Origin: Bacillus sp. es.034
GTDB lineage: Bacteria > Bacillota > Bacilli > Bacillales > Bacillaceae_B
Assembly: GCF_002563655.1 (NCBI RefSeq)
Contig: NZ_PDIY01000001.1
Span: 2,144,001-2,208,000, forward strand
Length of the DNA stretch: 64,000 nucleotides
Reading direction: 5' to 3'
Position numbers and translations under genes: made by a program. Below the pieces are notes generated by a model. That model saw nothing but the letters and a program-made list of their open reading frames with translations, did not search any database and was not told the origin of the DNA. This document shows positions 53,498-61,588 of the stretch, piece after piece (the first letter of the stretch is position 1; each line of letters starts with the position of its first letter).

Positions 53498-53505
53498 AAT
53501 TAGAA

Positions 53506-53570
53506 GAGGGACGGACCTCCAAATGGTCATTGTGGTTTACCATAATGTATCCGTTGGAGGTCCGTCCCTC
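53506..53570. repeat. Large inverted repeat downstream of thrS
   Basis: GAGGGACGGACCTCCAA and TTGGAGGTCCGTCCCTC are perfect 17-base arms around a 31-base loop. No T run follows in the plus direction. Sequences like GAGGGACGGACC are scattered in Bacillaceae, so this is likely a dispersed palindrome rather than only a thrS terminator. Confidence 0.65.
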
Positions 53571-53650
53571 CCCAATTAATTTCAAAAAAACTGTTGCACT
53601 CTCCTTATATGTCTGATATTATGAAATACGTTGTGATATTAAATGATTAT

Positions 53651-53679
53651 TTGACAGCGGTATTGTCATGTGATATAGT
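53651..53679 (+). promoter_or_regulatory. Sigma-A promoter of the infC operon
   Basis: TTGACA (perfect) and TATAGT are separated by 17 bases; start near 53686. Confidence 0.85.
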
Positions 53680-53685
53680 ATCTAA

Positions 53686-53840
53686 GGTGAATTGAATACA
53701 GTTTGGTACAAGTAGGAGCTACCCGCTTCTCACCTGAATAACGCGTTTAAAGCTGTTACCAGGTATGTGATTGACTATTAAAGCCATTTATATATGCTTA
53801 ATAATCAGGTGCGGGTGTTTCGACACTCGCATCTTTTTTT
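53686..53840 (+). ncRNA. L20 leader of infC-rpmI-rplT
   Basis: In this position B. subtilis and relatives carry an L20-binding leader that ends in a terminator; excess L20 stabilises the terminator form. Here the leader runs from the promoter to a hairpin GGTGCGGGTGT/ACACTCGCATC with TTCG tetraloop at 53808-53833 and a T7 run. The upstream pairs (GGTGAATTG..CACCT) suggest the antiterminator. Identification rests on context and structure, not a covariance search. Confidence 0.75.
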
Positions 53841-53921
53841 GTGTCTTGGACATGGAAAAAGGAAGCGGGAGCGTCGGCCAAAGCCGTGTATTCTTTTAAT
53901 AAACCTTGGAGGTGGCTAATT

Positions 53922-54437
53922 ATTAGCAAAGACATGATTTTAAACGAAACGATTCGTGCCCGTGAAGTACGTCTTATCGATCAAAACGGTGAGCAACTTG
54001 GGATCAAAACCAAGAATGAAGCTCTTGAAATCGCTGAACGTGTAAATCTTGATCTTGTTCTGGTTGCTCCAAATGCAAAACCACCCGTTGCTCGTATCAT
54101 GGACTACGGTAAGTTTAAGTTTGAACAACAGAAGAAAGACAAAGAAGCACGTAAGAATCAGAAGATCATCAATCTTAAAGAGGTGCGTCTAAGCCCGACG
54201 ATTGATGAGCATGATTTCAACACCAAGCTTCGTAACGCTCGTAAGTTCCTTGAAAAAGGAGACAAAGTTAAAGCGTCAATCCGATTTAAAGGTCGTGCGA
54301 TTACGCACAAAGAAATTGGTCAACGCGTTCTGGATCGCTTCAGTGATGAGTGTAAAGATGTAGCAACCGTTGAATCAAAACCGAAAATGGATGGTCGCAG
54401 TATGTTCTTGGTGCTTGCACCAGTCAACGAAAAATAA
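53922..54437 (+). CDS. infC: Translation initiation factor IF-3
   Basis: A 171-residue IF-3. [20 protein letters not shown] starts the N-domain, [20 protein letters not shown] and [20 protein letters not shown] are the linker, then the C-domain with [16 protein letters not shown]. Start is the rare ATT (ISKDMI...) six bases after GGAGGTGG, the conserved non-canonical start that lets IF-3 limit its own synthesis. The larger open frame upstream includes leader sequence. An ATG at residue 5 has no ribosome site. Confidence 0.92.
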   Translation: MSKDMILNETIRAREVRLIDQNGEQLGIKTKNEALEIAERVNLDLVLVAPNAKPPVARIMDYGKFKFEQQKKDKEARKNQKIINLKEVRLSPTIDEHDFNTKLRNARKFLEKGDKVKASIRFKGRAITHKEIGQRVLDRFSDECKDVATVESKPKMDGRSMFLVLAPVNEK

Positions 54438-54460
54438 AGGACCCGAGGAGGAAAAGCATC

Positions 54461-54661
54461 ATGCCAAAAATGAAAACTCACCGCGGCTCAGCTAAGCGTT
54501 TCAAGAAAACAGGTTCTGGTAAACTTAAACGTTCACACGCTTACACAAGCCACTTATTCGCAAACAAATCTACTAAAGCAAAGCGTAAGCTACGTAAAGC
54601 GGCTGTTGTCTCTAAAGGAGATTTCAAACGCATTCGTCATATGCTTGACAACCTAAAATAA
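54461..54661 (+). CDS. rpmI: Ribosomal protein L35
   Basis: A 66-residue basic protein: [20 protein letters not shown] and [20 protein letters not shown] are the L35 signature. Second gene of the infC operon, 23 bases after infC; GAGGAGG precedes the ATG. Confidence 0.97.
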   Translation: MPKMKTHRGSAKRFKKTGSGKLKRSHAYTSHLFANKSTKAKRKLRKAAVVSKGDFKRIRHMLDNLK

Positions 54662-54671
54662 GAAGTATTAG

Positions 54672-55049
<378 letters not shown>

Positions 55050-55076
55050 TATACTGCTGACTGAGTCAGCAGACAA

Positions 55077-55106
55077 AAAGGACTGGCCCCTGGCCGGTCC
55101 TTTCTT
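55077..55106 (+). terminator. Terminator of the infC operon
   Basis: AAAGGACTGGCC and GGCCGGTCCTTT form a 12-position stem with one mismatch and a 3-base loop. A first hairpin, CTGCTGAC/GTCAGCAG at 55054-55072, precedes it. The tail is CTTATAT rather than a long T run. Confidence 0.7.
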
Positions 55107-55138
55107 ATATCAATCACTATAGAAAGCAGGTAGAACTC

Positions 55139-55415
55139 ATGGATGCATTAACAGGGATCTTATATCTTTATGTCGTCATCATCAATATCATCGGCTTTAC
55201 GGTCATGGGGAGAGATAAACGGAAAGCGGAGCGGCATGAATACCGCATCAGCGAGCGGGTCCTGTGGCAGGTCGCCATTGTGGGGCAGCGTCGGGGCGTA
55301 TATGGGGATGAAGGTGTTCAGGCATAAAACGAAACACAAAGCGTTTGCCATCGGCTTCCCATTGCTTGTCATCGTCCACTGTGTGCTGTTCATCTGGCTG
55401 AGCGCGAATCTGTGA
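55139..55415 (+). pseudogene. ysdA: DUF1294 membrane protein YsdA, frameshifted
   Basis: The first frame reads MDALTGILYLYVVIINIIGF, then RISERVLWQVAIVG, which are the DUF1294 helix 1 and linker, and then breaks down after TGGGG at 55281. Another frame continues GSVGAYMGMKVFRHKTKHKA and the last helix FPLLVIVHCVLFIWL, as in the family. Inserting two G bases, six in all, would restore AIVGGSVGAYMGMK. The gene is in the normal B. subtilis place after rplT, so either a true mutation or a G-homopolymer error. Confidence 0.8.
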
Positions 55416-55512
55416 CATCAAAGTTTTCATTCTTTAACCCGTCTTTCATACATACTATATAAAGAGGGGTTGTAGAAACAGCTTAGAATAGCAGAAGGAG
55501 GTCGCATAAGCC

Positions 55513-56082
55513 ATGGACGAACGGTTGGTTGCTGCATTCGCCCTGATGGAAGCAAGCGGATATATGGCTCCTGTTCTGTTTATCGTATTTCACATTCTGA
55601 GGCAGTTTCTGTTCATTCCTGTCGCCCTTGTCTGTATGGCGGGAGGGGTTCTGTTCGGAAGTCTCTTCGGCACTCTGTATTCGTTGATCGGATTAACGCT
55701 CTTATCTGTCACTTTTTATTTTGTCATCAAAAGTTTCAAATCGTTTTATGAAAAACTCCTGAGGCTGAAAGAAAAGTGGTTCGGCCGGAATGCCACCCTT
55801 ACCACAGGGCAGATTGCGGTTCTCAGGTTGATTCCCTTTGTCCATTACCAGCTCTTGAATCTTTGCCTGCTCGAGCGGAAGAAGGAACTCAAGCCCTTCA
55901 TTCGCGCCTCCCTTCTTTCCAATATTCCCCTGGCGTTTTTCTATACGGTATTCGGCCAATACATCAAACAATTTTCCCCGCCCATTCTCGTCATGATTTT
56001 CATCGCACTCATCGTCCTCTTTTACCTTTTAAGAGAAAAAGTCAGAGTCATTCAATGGAGAGAGTTTTTTCCGGGTAAATAA
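55513..56082 (+). CDS. VTT-domain (TVP38/TMEM64, DedA-like) membrane protein
   Basis: A 189-residue protein with five membrane segments. PVALVCMAGGVLFGSLFGTL is the core of the VTT/SNARE-associated domain, with the reentrant loop RLIPFVHYQLLNLCLL. Families in this clan move lipids across membranes. It is shorter than typical DedA proteins. AAGGAGGT precedes the ATG. Confidence 0.75.
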   Translation: MDERLVAAFALMEASGYMAPVLFIVFHILRQFLFIPVALVCMAGGVLFGSLFGTLYSLIGLTLLSVTFYFVIKSFKSFYEKLLRLKEKWFGRNATLTTGQIAVLRLIPFVHYQLLNLCLLERKKELKPFIRASLLSNIPLAFFYTVFGQYIKQFSPPILVMIFIALIVLFYLLREKVRVIQWREFFPGK

Positions 56083-56087
56083 AAATG

Positions 56088-56117
56088 AAAACGACCAGCT
56101 CTGCTAGTCGTTTTTTT
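56088..56117. terminator. Bidirectional terminator
   Basis: AAACGACCAGC pairs with GCTAGTCGTTT except one mismatch around a 3-base loop, with T's on one side and A's on the other. It separates convergent genes. Confidence 0.85.
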
Positions 56118-56502
56118 GTTGTGGTTTTTGAAGGAATTCGTGAATCGGACTTTTCCAGTCGAGTTTGGCATTCGGGTATCTTTCTTTGATTTCGTTCTGG
56201 AGGTATTCGAAATCCTCCCGGGTAAGGCCCTTTAATGAGGAAACATGTTTGGTCCATACGAATATGGAAACCACATCGAATGCCTTCTCCGTTGCCCCAA
56301 GATATTTTTCCCCTTCAAATCGTACACCCTTGTACGTTATGTGAAAGTTTTTCCGGACATTTTCCTGATCATCTAGAAAATAGAAACGTTTCTGCTCCTG
56401 GGCAAGCTCCAGTTTTCGCTTTGGGTTGATAATGTATTTCACGCTGCTGTATAAAAGATAAAGAATAAGGATCAAAAGCACTAACCGAATAAGCCAAAGC
56501 AT
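56104..56502 (-). CDS. ysdB: YsdB-like membrane-anchored protein
   Basis: A 132-residue protein with an N-terminal membrane helix (LWLIRLVLLILILYLLYSSV) and a cytoplasmic domain: KRFYFLDDQENVRKNFHITY, KGVRFEGEKYLG. It matches YsdB, placed in the sigma-W control pathway in B. subtilis. The ATG eight bases after GGAGG is used; an earlier in-frame ATG would add 22 residues with no ribosome site. Confidence 0.8.
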   Translation of the reverse strand: MLWLIRLVLLILILYLLYSSVKYIINPKRKLELAQEQKRFYFLDDQENVRKNFHITYKGVRFEGEKYLGATEKAFDVVSIFVWTKHVSSLKGLTREDFEYLQNEIKERYPNAKLDWKSPIHEFLQKPQQKND

Positions 56503-56647
56503 AACCATTACCTCCATAGGCATATTTCTTCCACTATTATTTACGGTTAAATCAGAAAAAGGTTTCATATTATTATAAATTTGTTTAAAAATTTGTCATA
56601 CTAAAAGGGTGTGTAATAAATAAAGGCATCGAAGGGGAGATATCACA

Positions 56648-57136
56648 ATGAATATTGAAACATTATTGGACATGCAGAAGAAGCTTGATCAGCATATCGA
56701 AGAGGAACACGGCCTGGAACAAGAAGATCTGATCGACAAAAAAATCCTTGCCCTCCTGGTTGAGGTAGGTGAACTGGCCAATGAAACGAGAAGCTTTAAG
56801 TTCTGGAGTACGAAACCTTCTTCATCAAAGGATGTAATCCTTGAAGAATTTGTGGACGGGGTCCATTTCATCCTGTCACTGGGGATCGAAATCGGCATTC
56901 AACAATTCGATATAGGGGAGACGAATTATACGAATGAAGATGTGACAAAGCAATTCATGGAAGTTTTCAAATATGCCAACCATTTTGCGGAAGAGCGTTC
57001 CGTTGAACATTTCCAGGAGTTATTCAGGCATTACGTGTACCTTGGCGAACTGCTCGGATTCACCCATGAAGAAGTGTTCGATGCGTATGTGAAGAAAAAT
57101 GAAGTGAATTATAATCGTCAAAAAGAAGGATATTAA
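56648..57136 (+). CDS. dUTP diphosphatase (all-alpha NTP pyrophosphatase type)
   Basis: A 162-residue dimeric-type dUTPase. ALLVEVGELANETRSFKFW carries ExxE metal ligands, and LEEFVDGVHFILSLGIEIG the second acidic pair, as in phage and Bacillus dUTPases. It removes dUTP and produces dUMP for thymidylate. AAGGGGAGAT precedes the ATG. Confidence 0.87.
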   Translation: MNIETLLDMQKKLDQHIEEEHGLEQEDLIDKKILALLVEVGELANETRSFKFWSTKPSSSKDVILEEFVDGVHFILSLGIEIGIQQFDIGETNYTNEDVTKQFMEVFKYANHFAEERSVEHFQELFRHYVYLGELLGFTHEEVFDAYVKKNEVNYNRQKEGY

Positions 57137-57229
57137 TGCATGATAGTAAAGAAGATTCAGGAAATTTTGATGAATCACACAGGTTTTAGTATAATGAAAA
57201 GGTAAAACAATATTTAGGGGGTCGAAACA

Positions 57230-58315
57230 ATGGCAAAATTAGATGAAACATTGACAATGCTCAAAGATTTAACCGATGCCAAAGGTGTACCGGGCAATGA
57301 GAGAGAAGTACGGGAAGTCATGAAAAAATACATAGAGCCATTTGCGGATGAAGTGACGACAGATAACCTGGGGAGTCTGATCGCGAAAAAAGTGGGCGAT
57401 GAAAACGGCCCTAAAATCATGGTGGCGGGACATCTTGATGAAGTAGGTTTCATGATCACACAGATCGACAGCAAAGGGTTCCTTCGCTTTCAAACCGTAG
57501 GTGGCTGGTGGTCACAGGTCATGCTTGCCCAGCGTGTGACGATTGTGACGAGCCAAGGGGAAGTGACAGGTGTGATCGGTTCCAAGCCGCCGCATATCCT
57601 GCCTCCGGAAGCACGCAAAAAGCCCGTCGACATCAAAGATATGTTCATTGATATCGGTGCGTCAAGCCGTGAAGAAGTACAGGAATGGGGAGTGAAACCG
57701 GGAGATATGGTGGTCCCTCATTTCGAATTCACGGTGATGAACAACGAGAAGATGCTCCTGGCGAAAGCATGGGATAACCGCATCGGATGTGCGATTGCCA
57801 TCGATGTACTAAGAAACCTGAAGGATGCGAGTCATCCGAACGTCGTATATGGAGTCGGTACCGTACAGGAAGAGGTCGGCCTTCGTGGTGCGAGAACGGC
57901 TGCTGCCAAGATTCAGCCTGATATCGGCTTTGGTGTGGATGTTGGAATCGCCGGGGACACACCTGGTGTTTCTGATAAGGAAGCGTCAAGCAAGATGGGT
58001 GAAGGTCCACAGATCATTTTATATGATGCTTCCATGGTTTCCCATAAGGGACTTCGCGACTTTGTGACGGATACAGCGGATGAGCATAACATTCCGTATC
58101 AATTCGATGCCATCGCAGGAGGTGGAACGGATTCAGGCGCGATCCATTTGACAGCCAATGGAGTTCCCGCCTTATCCATCACCATTGCGACACGCTATAT
58201 CCACTCACATGCAGCCATGTTGCATCGTGATGATTACGATAACGCCGTTAAATTGATTACAGAAGTGATCAAGAAGCTCGACAGCGACACTGTGGCAAAG
58301 ATTACGTTTGATTGA
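57230..58315 (+). CDS. ysdC: M42-family aminopeptidase YsdC
   Basis: A 361-residue metallopeptidase. [12 protein letters not shown] holds the first zinc His, [15 protein letters not shown] the bridging Asp, [13 protein letters not shown] the catalytic Glu pair, and [16 protein letters not shown] the last His. These enzymes form large tetrahedral complexes that trim peptides, or glucanases in early annotation. The order ysdA-ysdB-ysdC is conserved. AGGGGGTCG precedes the ATG; a -10 TATAAT lies at about 57190. Confidence 0.92.
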   Translation: MAKLDETLTMLKDLTDAKGVPGNEREVREVMKKYIEPFADEVTTDNLGSLIAKKVGDENGPKIMVAGHLDEVGFMITQIDSKGFLRFQTVGGWWSQVMLAQRVTIVTSQGEVTGVIGSKPPHILPPEARKKPVDIKDMFIDIGASSREEVQEWGVKPGDMVVPHFEFTVMNNEKMLLAKAWDNRIGCAIAIDVLRNLKDASHPNVVYGVGTVQEEVGLRGARTAAAKIQPDIGFGVDVGIAGDTPGVSDKEASSKMGEGPQIILYDASMVSHKGLRDFVTDTADEHNIPYQFDAIAGGGTDSGAIHLTANGVPALSITIATRYIHSHAAMLHRDDYDNAVKLITEVIKKLDSDTVAKITFD

Positions 58316-58323
58316 TTGCAGTG

Positions 58324-58357
58324 AAAGAGACCCTTTTGAATCAGGGTCTCTTTATTT
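58324..58357. terminator. Bidirectional terminator between ysdC and hydrolase genes
   Basis: AAAGAGACCC and GGGTCTCTTT form a perfect ten-base stem, flanked by AT-rich sequence. Confidence 0.85.
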
Positions 58358-58362
58358 TGTCC

Positions 58363-58908
58363 TTATTTAAACGTCATTTCTTTCGAAGAGGTCATATCGG
58401 CATCAATCGTCTTTTTGATGATGCGGATCGCACTTTCATTGTCTTCTTCGGTTTCTGATGCCATGCAGTCCTGCGGAATCGACATGTCATATTCCCTCAT
58501 ATAGGCATCATTGGCGGTATACAGGACGCAGATGTCACCAGCGATCCCTGTTAGAATCAGATGCTTCACATCCAGCTGATGAAGGAGGATATCAAGCTGT
58601 GTCCCGAAAAAACAGGAGTGCTTCGGTTTGATGATGAAAAAATCGTCTGTATCGGGATGGAGTTTTTCGATTACGTCTTTGCCTTTCCCTTTTTTGCATT
58701 TCTCTATGATATCATTCATATTGTCCTGCCATAGGCCGTAATTGTCATTCACATATATGACCGGCAACCCGGCTTCCTTCGCTTTCTTCTTCAAGTCCCG
58801 AATGTTTCCTACGATGTTCATGGTGTTTTCGTATAAATCTTCTCCACCCTGGAAATCAAACGTATTAATCATATCGATGATTAATAATGCGCTTTTCTCC
58901 TGACTCAT
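58363..58908 (-). CDS. Isochorismatase-family cysteine hydrolase
   Basis: A 181-residue hydrolase with ALLIIDMINTFDF (catalytic Asp near 12), a Lys in FFIIKPKHSCFFGTQLD and the nucleophile Cys in TGIAGDICVLYTANDAYMRE. Family members hydrolyse nicotinamide, ureidosuccinate or similar amides; the substrate here is not assigned. AAGGGGAGAC precedes the ATG. It is a single gene, convergent with ysdC. Confidence 0.88.
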   Translation of the reverse strand: MSQEKSALLIIDMINTFDFQGGEDLYENTMNIVGNIRDLKKKAKEAGLPVIYVNDNYGLWQDNMNDIIEKCKKGKGKDVIEKLHPDTDDFFIIKPKHSCFFGTQLDILLHQLDVKHLILTGIAGDICVLYTANDAYMREYDMSIPQDCMASETEEDNESAIRIIKKTIDADMTSSKEMTFK

Positions 58909-58999
58909 ACCGTTGTCTCCCCTTTCATTTCCTTATGTATGTTGTATTACCACTGAAGGAGACAGACTAAAACCATCCAGGGTAATGTAATTCATTCCC

Positions 59000-59036
59000 A
59001 ATAAACAAGGGCAACCCTATTCAGGATTGCCCTTGT
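59000..59036 (-). terminator. Terminator of sspI
   Basis: ACAAGGGCAA and TTGCCCTTGT form a perfect 10-base stem around a 12-base loop; leftward tail TTTATT. Confidence 0.8.
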
Positions 59037-59038
59037 CT

Positions 59039-59263
59039 TTATTGCATTTGCTGCTGCTGCAATGATTCCTCTAATGTTTCAAGGACCATTTTCTGTTCCT
59101 GGGGATCGGCGTTTTGCCAGAAGACTTCAAGGAGTACACCGAGACCTGGAAGGGTTTTTTCTTCCCCTCCCTGGATGGCATCGACAATGGTGTCTCTCAA
59201 TTCGTCCTGGTTGTTTCCAGATACATTGTGTATGATCGCTTTTCGTAAGTTAAGATTCATCAT
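59039..59263 (-). CDS. sspI: Small acid-soluble spore protein SspI
   Basis: A 74-residue protein (or 73 if the second ATG is used): [40 protein letters not shown], ending in the Gln-rich LQQQQMQ. It matches SspI, a minor spore-core protein made in the forespore. AAAAGGAG precedes the ATG pair. A CATAATA near 59322 could be a forespore -10, but I cannot make a full sigma-G promoter. Confidence 0.92.
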   Translation of the reverse strand: MMNLNLRKAIIHNVSGNNQDELRDTIVDAIQGGEEKTLPGLGVLLEVFWQNADPQEQKMVLETLEESLQQQQMQ

Positions 59264-59384
59264 GCATTTCTCCTTTTTGCTAGGATGAGGAATTCATTGT
59301 TATCTTGTCTCAAATTGAATTTATTATGTAGGAAAGTTAAGGTATAATGAGACCTTGAATAGTAATCAAAAGGAGCGGATACGA

Positions 59385-60146
59385 TTGAAGTATATTCAAT
59401 CCTCGAAAAATCCTGTTGTGAAGCAGTGGAAGAAATTATTGACGAAAAAAGAACGGGATCTTACCCGTACATATATCATTGAAGGATTTCATCTTGTGGA
59501 AGAAGCTTTGAAGCAGGAGGATACGGTCCTTGAGCTGATCCAGGTGGAAGGAATCGATATCCCCCAGAAATGGACGGTGGACTCGGTTCCCATCACTATG
59601 GTGTCGGATGAAGTAGGGAAAACCCTCGCTGATACCGAGACCTCTCAAGGGATCTTTGCAATTTGCAGGCAAAAGGAAGATGAGCATGACCCCGAAAAGG
59701 CAGCAACATTCATGCTGCTCGACGGTCTCCAGGATCCGGGCAATATCGGCACGATCATCCGCACAGCCGATGCAGCGGGAATCGATATGGTCGTGCTGGG
59801 TAAAGGGACGGTGGACCCTTATAATCCGAAAGTATTACGATCGGCACAGGGAAGCCACTTCCATATCCCGATTGTCAGAAAAGAACTGCCTGAAACCATT
59901 TCATCCCTGAAAGAGCGCAGCATCCCCGTGTACGGGACGGCTCTTGAAAACGGAGTGGAGTACACGTCGATCAGCCCGCAATCTTCCTATGCCCTCATCG
60001 TAGGGAATGAGGGGAACGGCATGTCTCGGGACCTGTTAAAGGAAACCGACCGGAACCTCTACATCCCCATTTACGGTAAGAGTGAATCATTGAATGTGGC
60101 CATTGCGGCAGGCATTTTATTGTACTATTTTAAAAATGGGCAGTGA
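59385..60146 (+). CDS. ysgA: TrmH-family (SPOUT) RNA methyltransferase
   Basis: A 253-residue 2'-O-methyltransferase: N-terminal substrate-binding domain (RTYIIEGFHLVEEAL), then knot domain with LLDGLQDPGNIGTIIRTADA, ALIVGNEGNGMSRDLL and IPIYGKSESLNVAIAAGILL. Acts on ribosomal RNA or tRNA; the base is unknown. Start is TTG seven bases after AAGGAGCGG, agreeing with the B. subtilis start; the longer frame is not used. Confidence 0.9.
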   Translation: MKYIQSSKNPVVKQWKKLLTKKERDLTRTYIIEGFHLVEEALKQEDTVLELIQVEGIDIPQKWTVDSVPITMVSDEVGKTLADTETSQGIFAICRQKEDEHDPEKAATFMLLDGLQDPGNIGTIIRTADAAGIDMVVLGKGTVDPYNPKVLRSAQGSHFHIPIVRKELPETISSLKERSIPVYGTALENGVEYTSISPQSSYALIVGNEGNGMSRDLLKETDRNLYIPIYGKSESLNVAIAAGILLYYFKNGQ

Positions 60147-60161
60147 ATTTCGTGAAAAGGT

Positions 60162-60190
60162 TTGAATTATGCCATGAAATTCACTATAAT
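60162..60190 (+). promoter_or_regulatory. Sigma-A promoter of pheST
   Basis: TTGAAT and TATAAT with a 17-base spacer, just downstream of the methyltransferase gene. Confidence 0.8.
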
Positions 60191-60196
60191 AATGCA

Positions 60197-60462
60197 CATA
60201 TAACTTAAAAAACGTTGAAAGAGGAAAGTAACACATGACCTTCTTCAAGGGAGAGAATGCCCTGGACTGTAAGCATTCTTAAGAAAACATGATGTGAACA
60301 TTTCACCTCTCGAGTTGGCATCGGGACCATTCCACGAGTGAATGTAAAGATGCTCCGGCATAAGCCGTTATCCGAATGAAGTGAGTAGATCCCCCTGTGG
60401 ATATGCTTATAAGGGTGGTACCGCGATCTAAACCTCGTCCCTTTTTGGGATGGGGTTTTTTT
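60197..60462 (+). ncRNA. T-box leader of pheS-pheT
   Basis: The specifier codon TTC (60302-60304), read by tRNA-Phe, is followed by ACCTC, as in the thrS leader. The T-box TGGTACCGCG (60416-60425) pairs through TGGT with the ACCA tail of tRNA-Phe. The terminator AACCTCGTCCC/GGGATGGGGTT with T7 lies at 60431-60462. Uncharged tRNA-Phe switches the operon on. Confidence 0.93.
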
Positions 60463-60523
60463 ATTTGTTTAAAAACCAATCCAACGAAACATTCGGACGA
60501 TATACATTAAAGGAGGAAGAACA

Positions 60524-61561
60524 ATGGAGGACAAATTACGATCCCTTCAACAAGAAGCCATCGAAAAAGTGAACGAAGCACAAGACCTGAAAGAACTGAA
60601 CAACATCCGCGTTGCTTACTTAGGGAAAAAAGGACCTGTCACCGAAGCCTTAAAAGGCATGGGGAAACTTTCAGCAGAAGAGCGTCCTAAAATGGGGGCA
60701 CTTGCCAATGAAGTCCGTGGAGCAATCACCGAAACCATCGAAGCAAAGCAGGCTGTTCTTGAAAAAGAAGCGGTCCAAAAGAAGCTTCAATCTGAAACGA
60801 TCGATGTCACGTTACCTGGCCGTCCCGTGAAAAAAGGGAATCACCATCCCCTGACGATGATCGTGGAAGAAATCGAAGACCTCTTCATCGGCATGGGCTA
60901 CACGGTTGCTGAAGGACCGGAAGTGGAGAAGGACTATTATAATTTCGAAGCCTTGAACCTCCCTAAAGGACATCCGGCACGTGACATGCAGGATTCTTTC
61001 TATATTACAGAAGAAACCCTTCTGCGTACCCACACGTCACCGGTTCAGGCAAGAACGATGGAACGGGCCAAAGGAAAGGGTCCCATCAAGATCATCTGTC
61101 CTGGTAAAGTGTACCGACGTGATACGGATGACGCAACACATTCACACCAATTCACTCAGATCGAAGGCCTTGTCATCGACGAAAACATCCGTATGAGTGA
61201 TTTGAAAGGGACGCTGAATGTATTTGCCAAGAAAATGTTCGGTGAAGACCGTGAAATTCGCTTGCGCCCGAGCTTCTTCCCATTCACAGAGCCTTCTGTC
61301 GAGATGGATATTTCATGTAAGATCTGTGGAGGAAAAGGTTGTCGTGTATGTAAAGGAACGGGCTGGATCGAAATTCTCGGCGCAGGGATGGTTCATCCGA
61401 ATGTCCTTGAAATGGCTGGATTCGATTCGGAGAAATATACAGGTTTCGCCTTCGGTATGGGACCAGAGCGTATCGCCATGCTGAAATACGGCATCGATGA
61501 CATCCGTCATTTCTACACAAACGATACTCGCTTTGTGACACAGTTCGGAACACAAGAGTAA
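60524..61561 (+). CDS. pheS: Phenylalanine--tRNA ligase subunit alpha
   Basis: A 345-residue class II subunit: N-terminal coiled coil, then [20 protein letters not shown]-like motif 1 ([20 protein letters not shown]), motif 2 [32 protein letters not shown], a Cys-rich insert [17 protein letters not shown], and motif 3 [18 protein letters not shown]. It forms the (alpha-beta)2 enzyme. AAAGGAGG precedes the ATG. Confidence 0.96.
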   Translation: MEDKLRSLQQEAIEKVNEAQDLKELNNIRVAYLGKKGPVTEALKGMGKLSAEERPKMGALANEVRGAITETIEAKQAVLEKEAVQKKLQSETIDVTLPGRPVKKGNHHPLTMIVEEIEDLFIGMGYTVAEGPEVEKDYYNFEALNLPKGHPARDMQDSFYITEETLLRTHTSPVQARTMERAKGKGPIKIICPGKVYRRDTDDATHSHQFTQIEGLVIDENIRMSDLKGTLNVFAKKMFGEDREIRLRPSFFPFTEPSVEMDISCKICGGKGCRVCKGTGWIEILGAGMVHPNVLEMAGFDSEKYTGFAFGMGPERIAMLKYGIDDIRHFYTNDTRFVTQFGTQE

Positions 61562-61588
61562 AGAAAAACGATAGGGAGGTACTAACAC

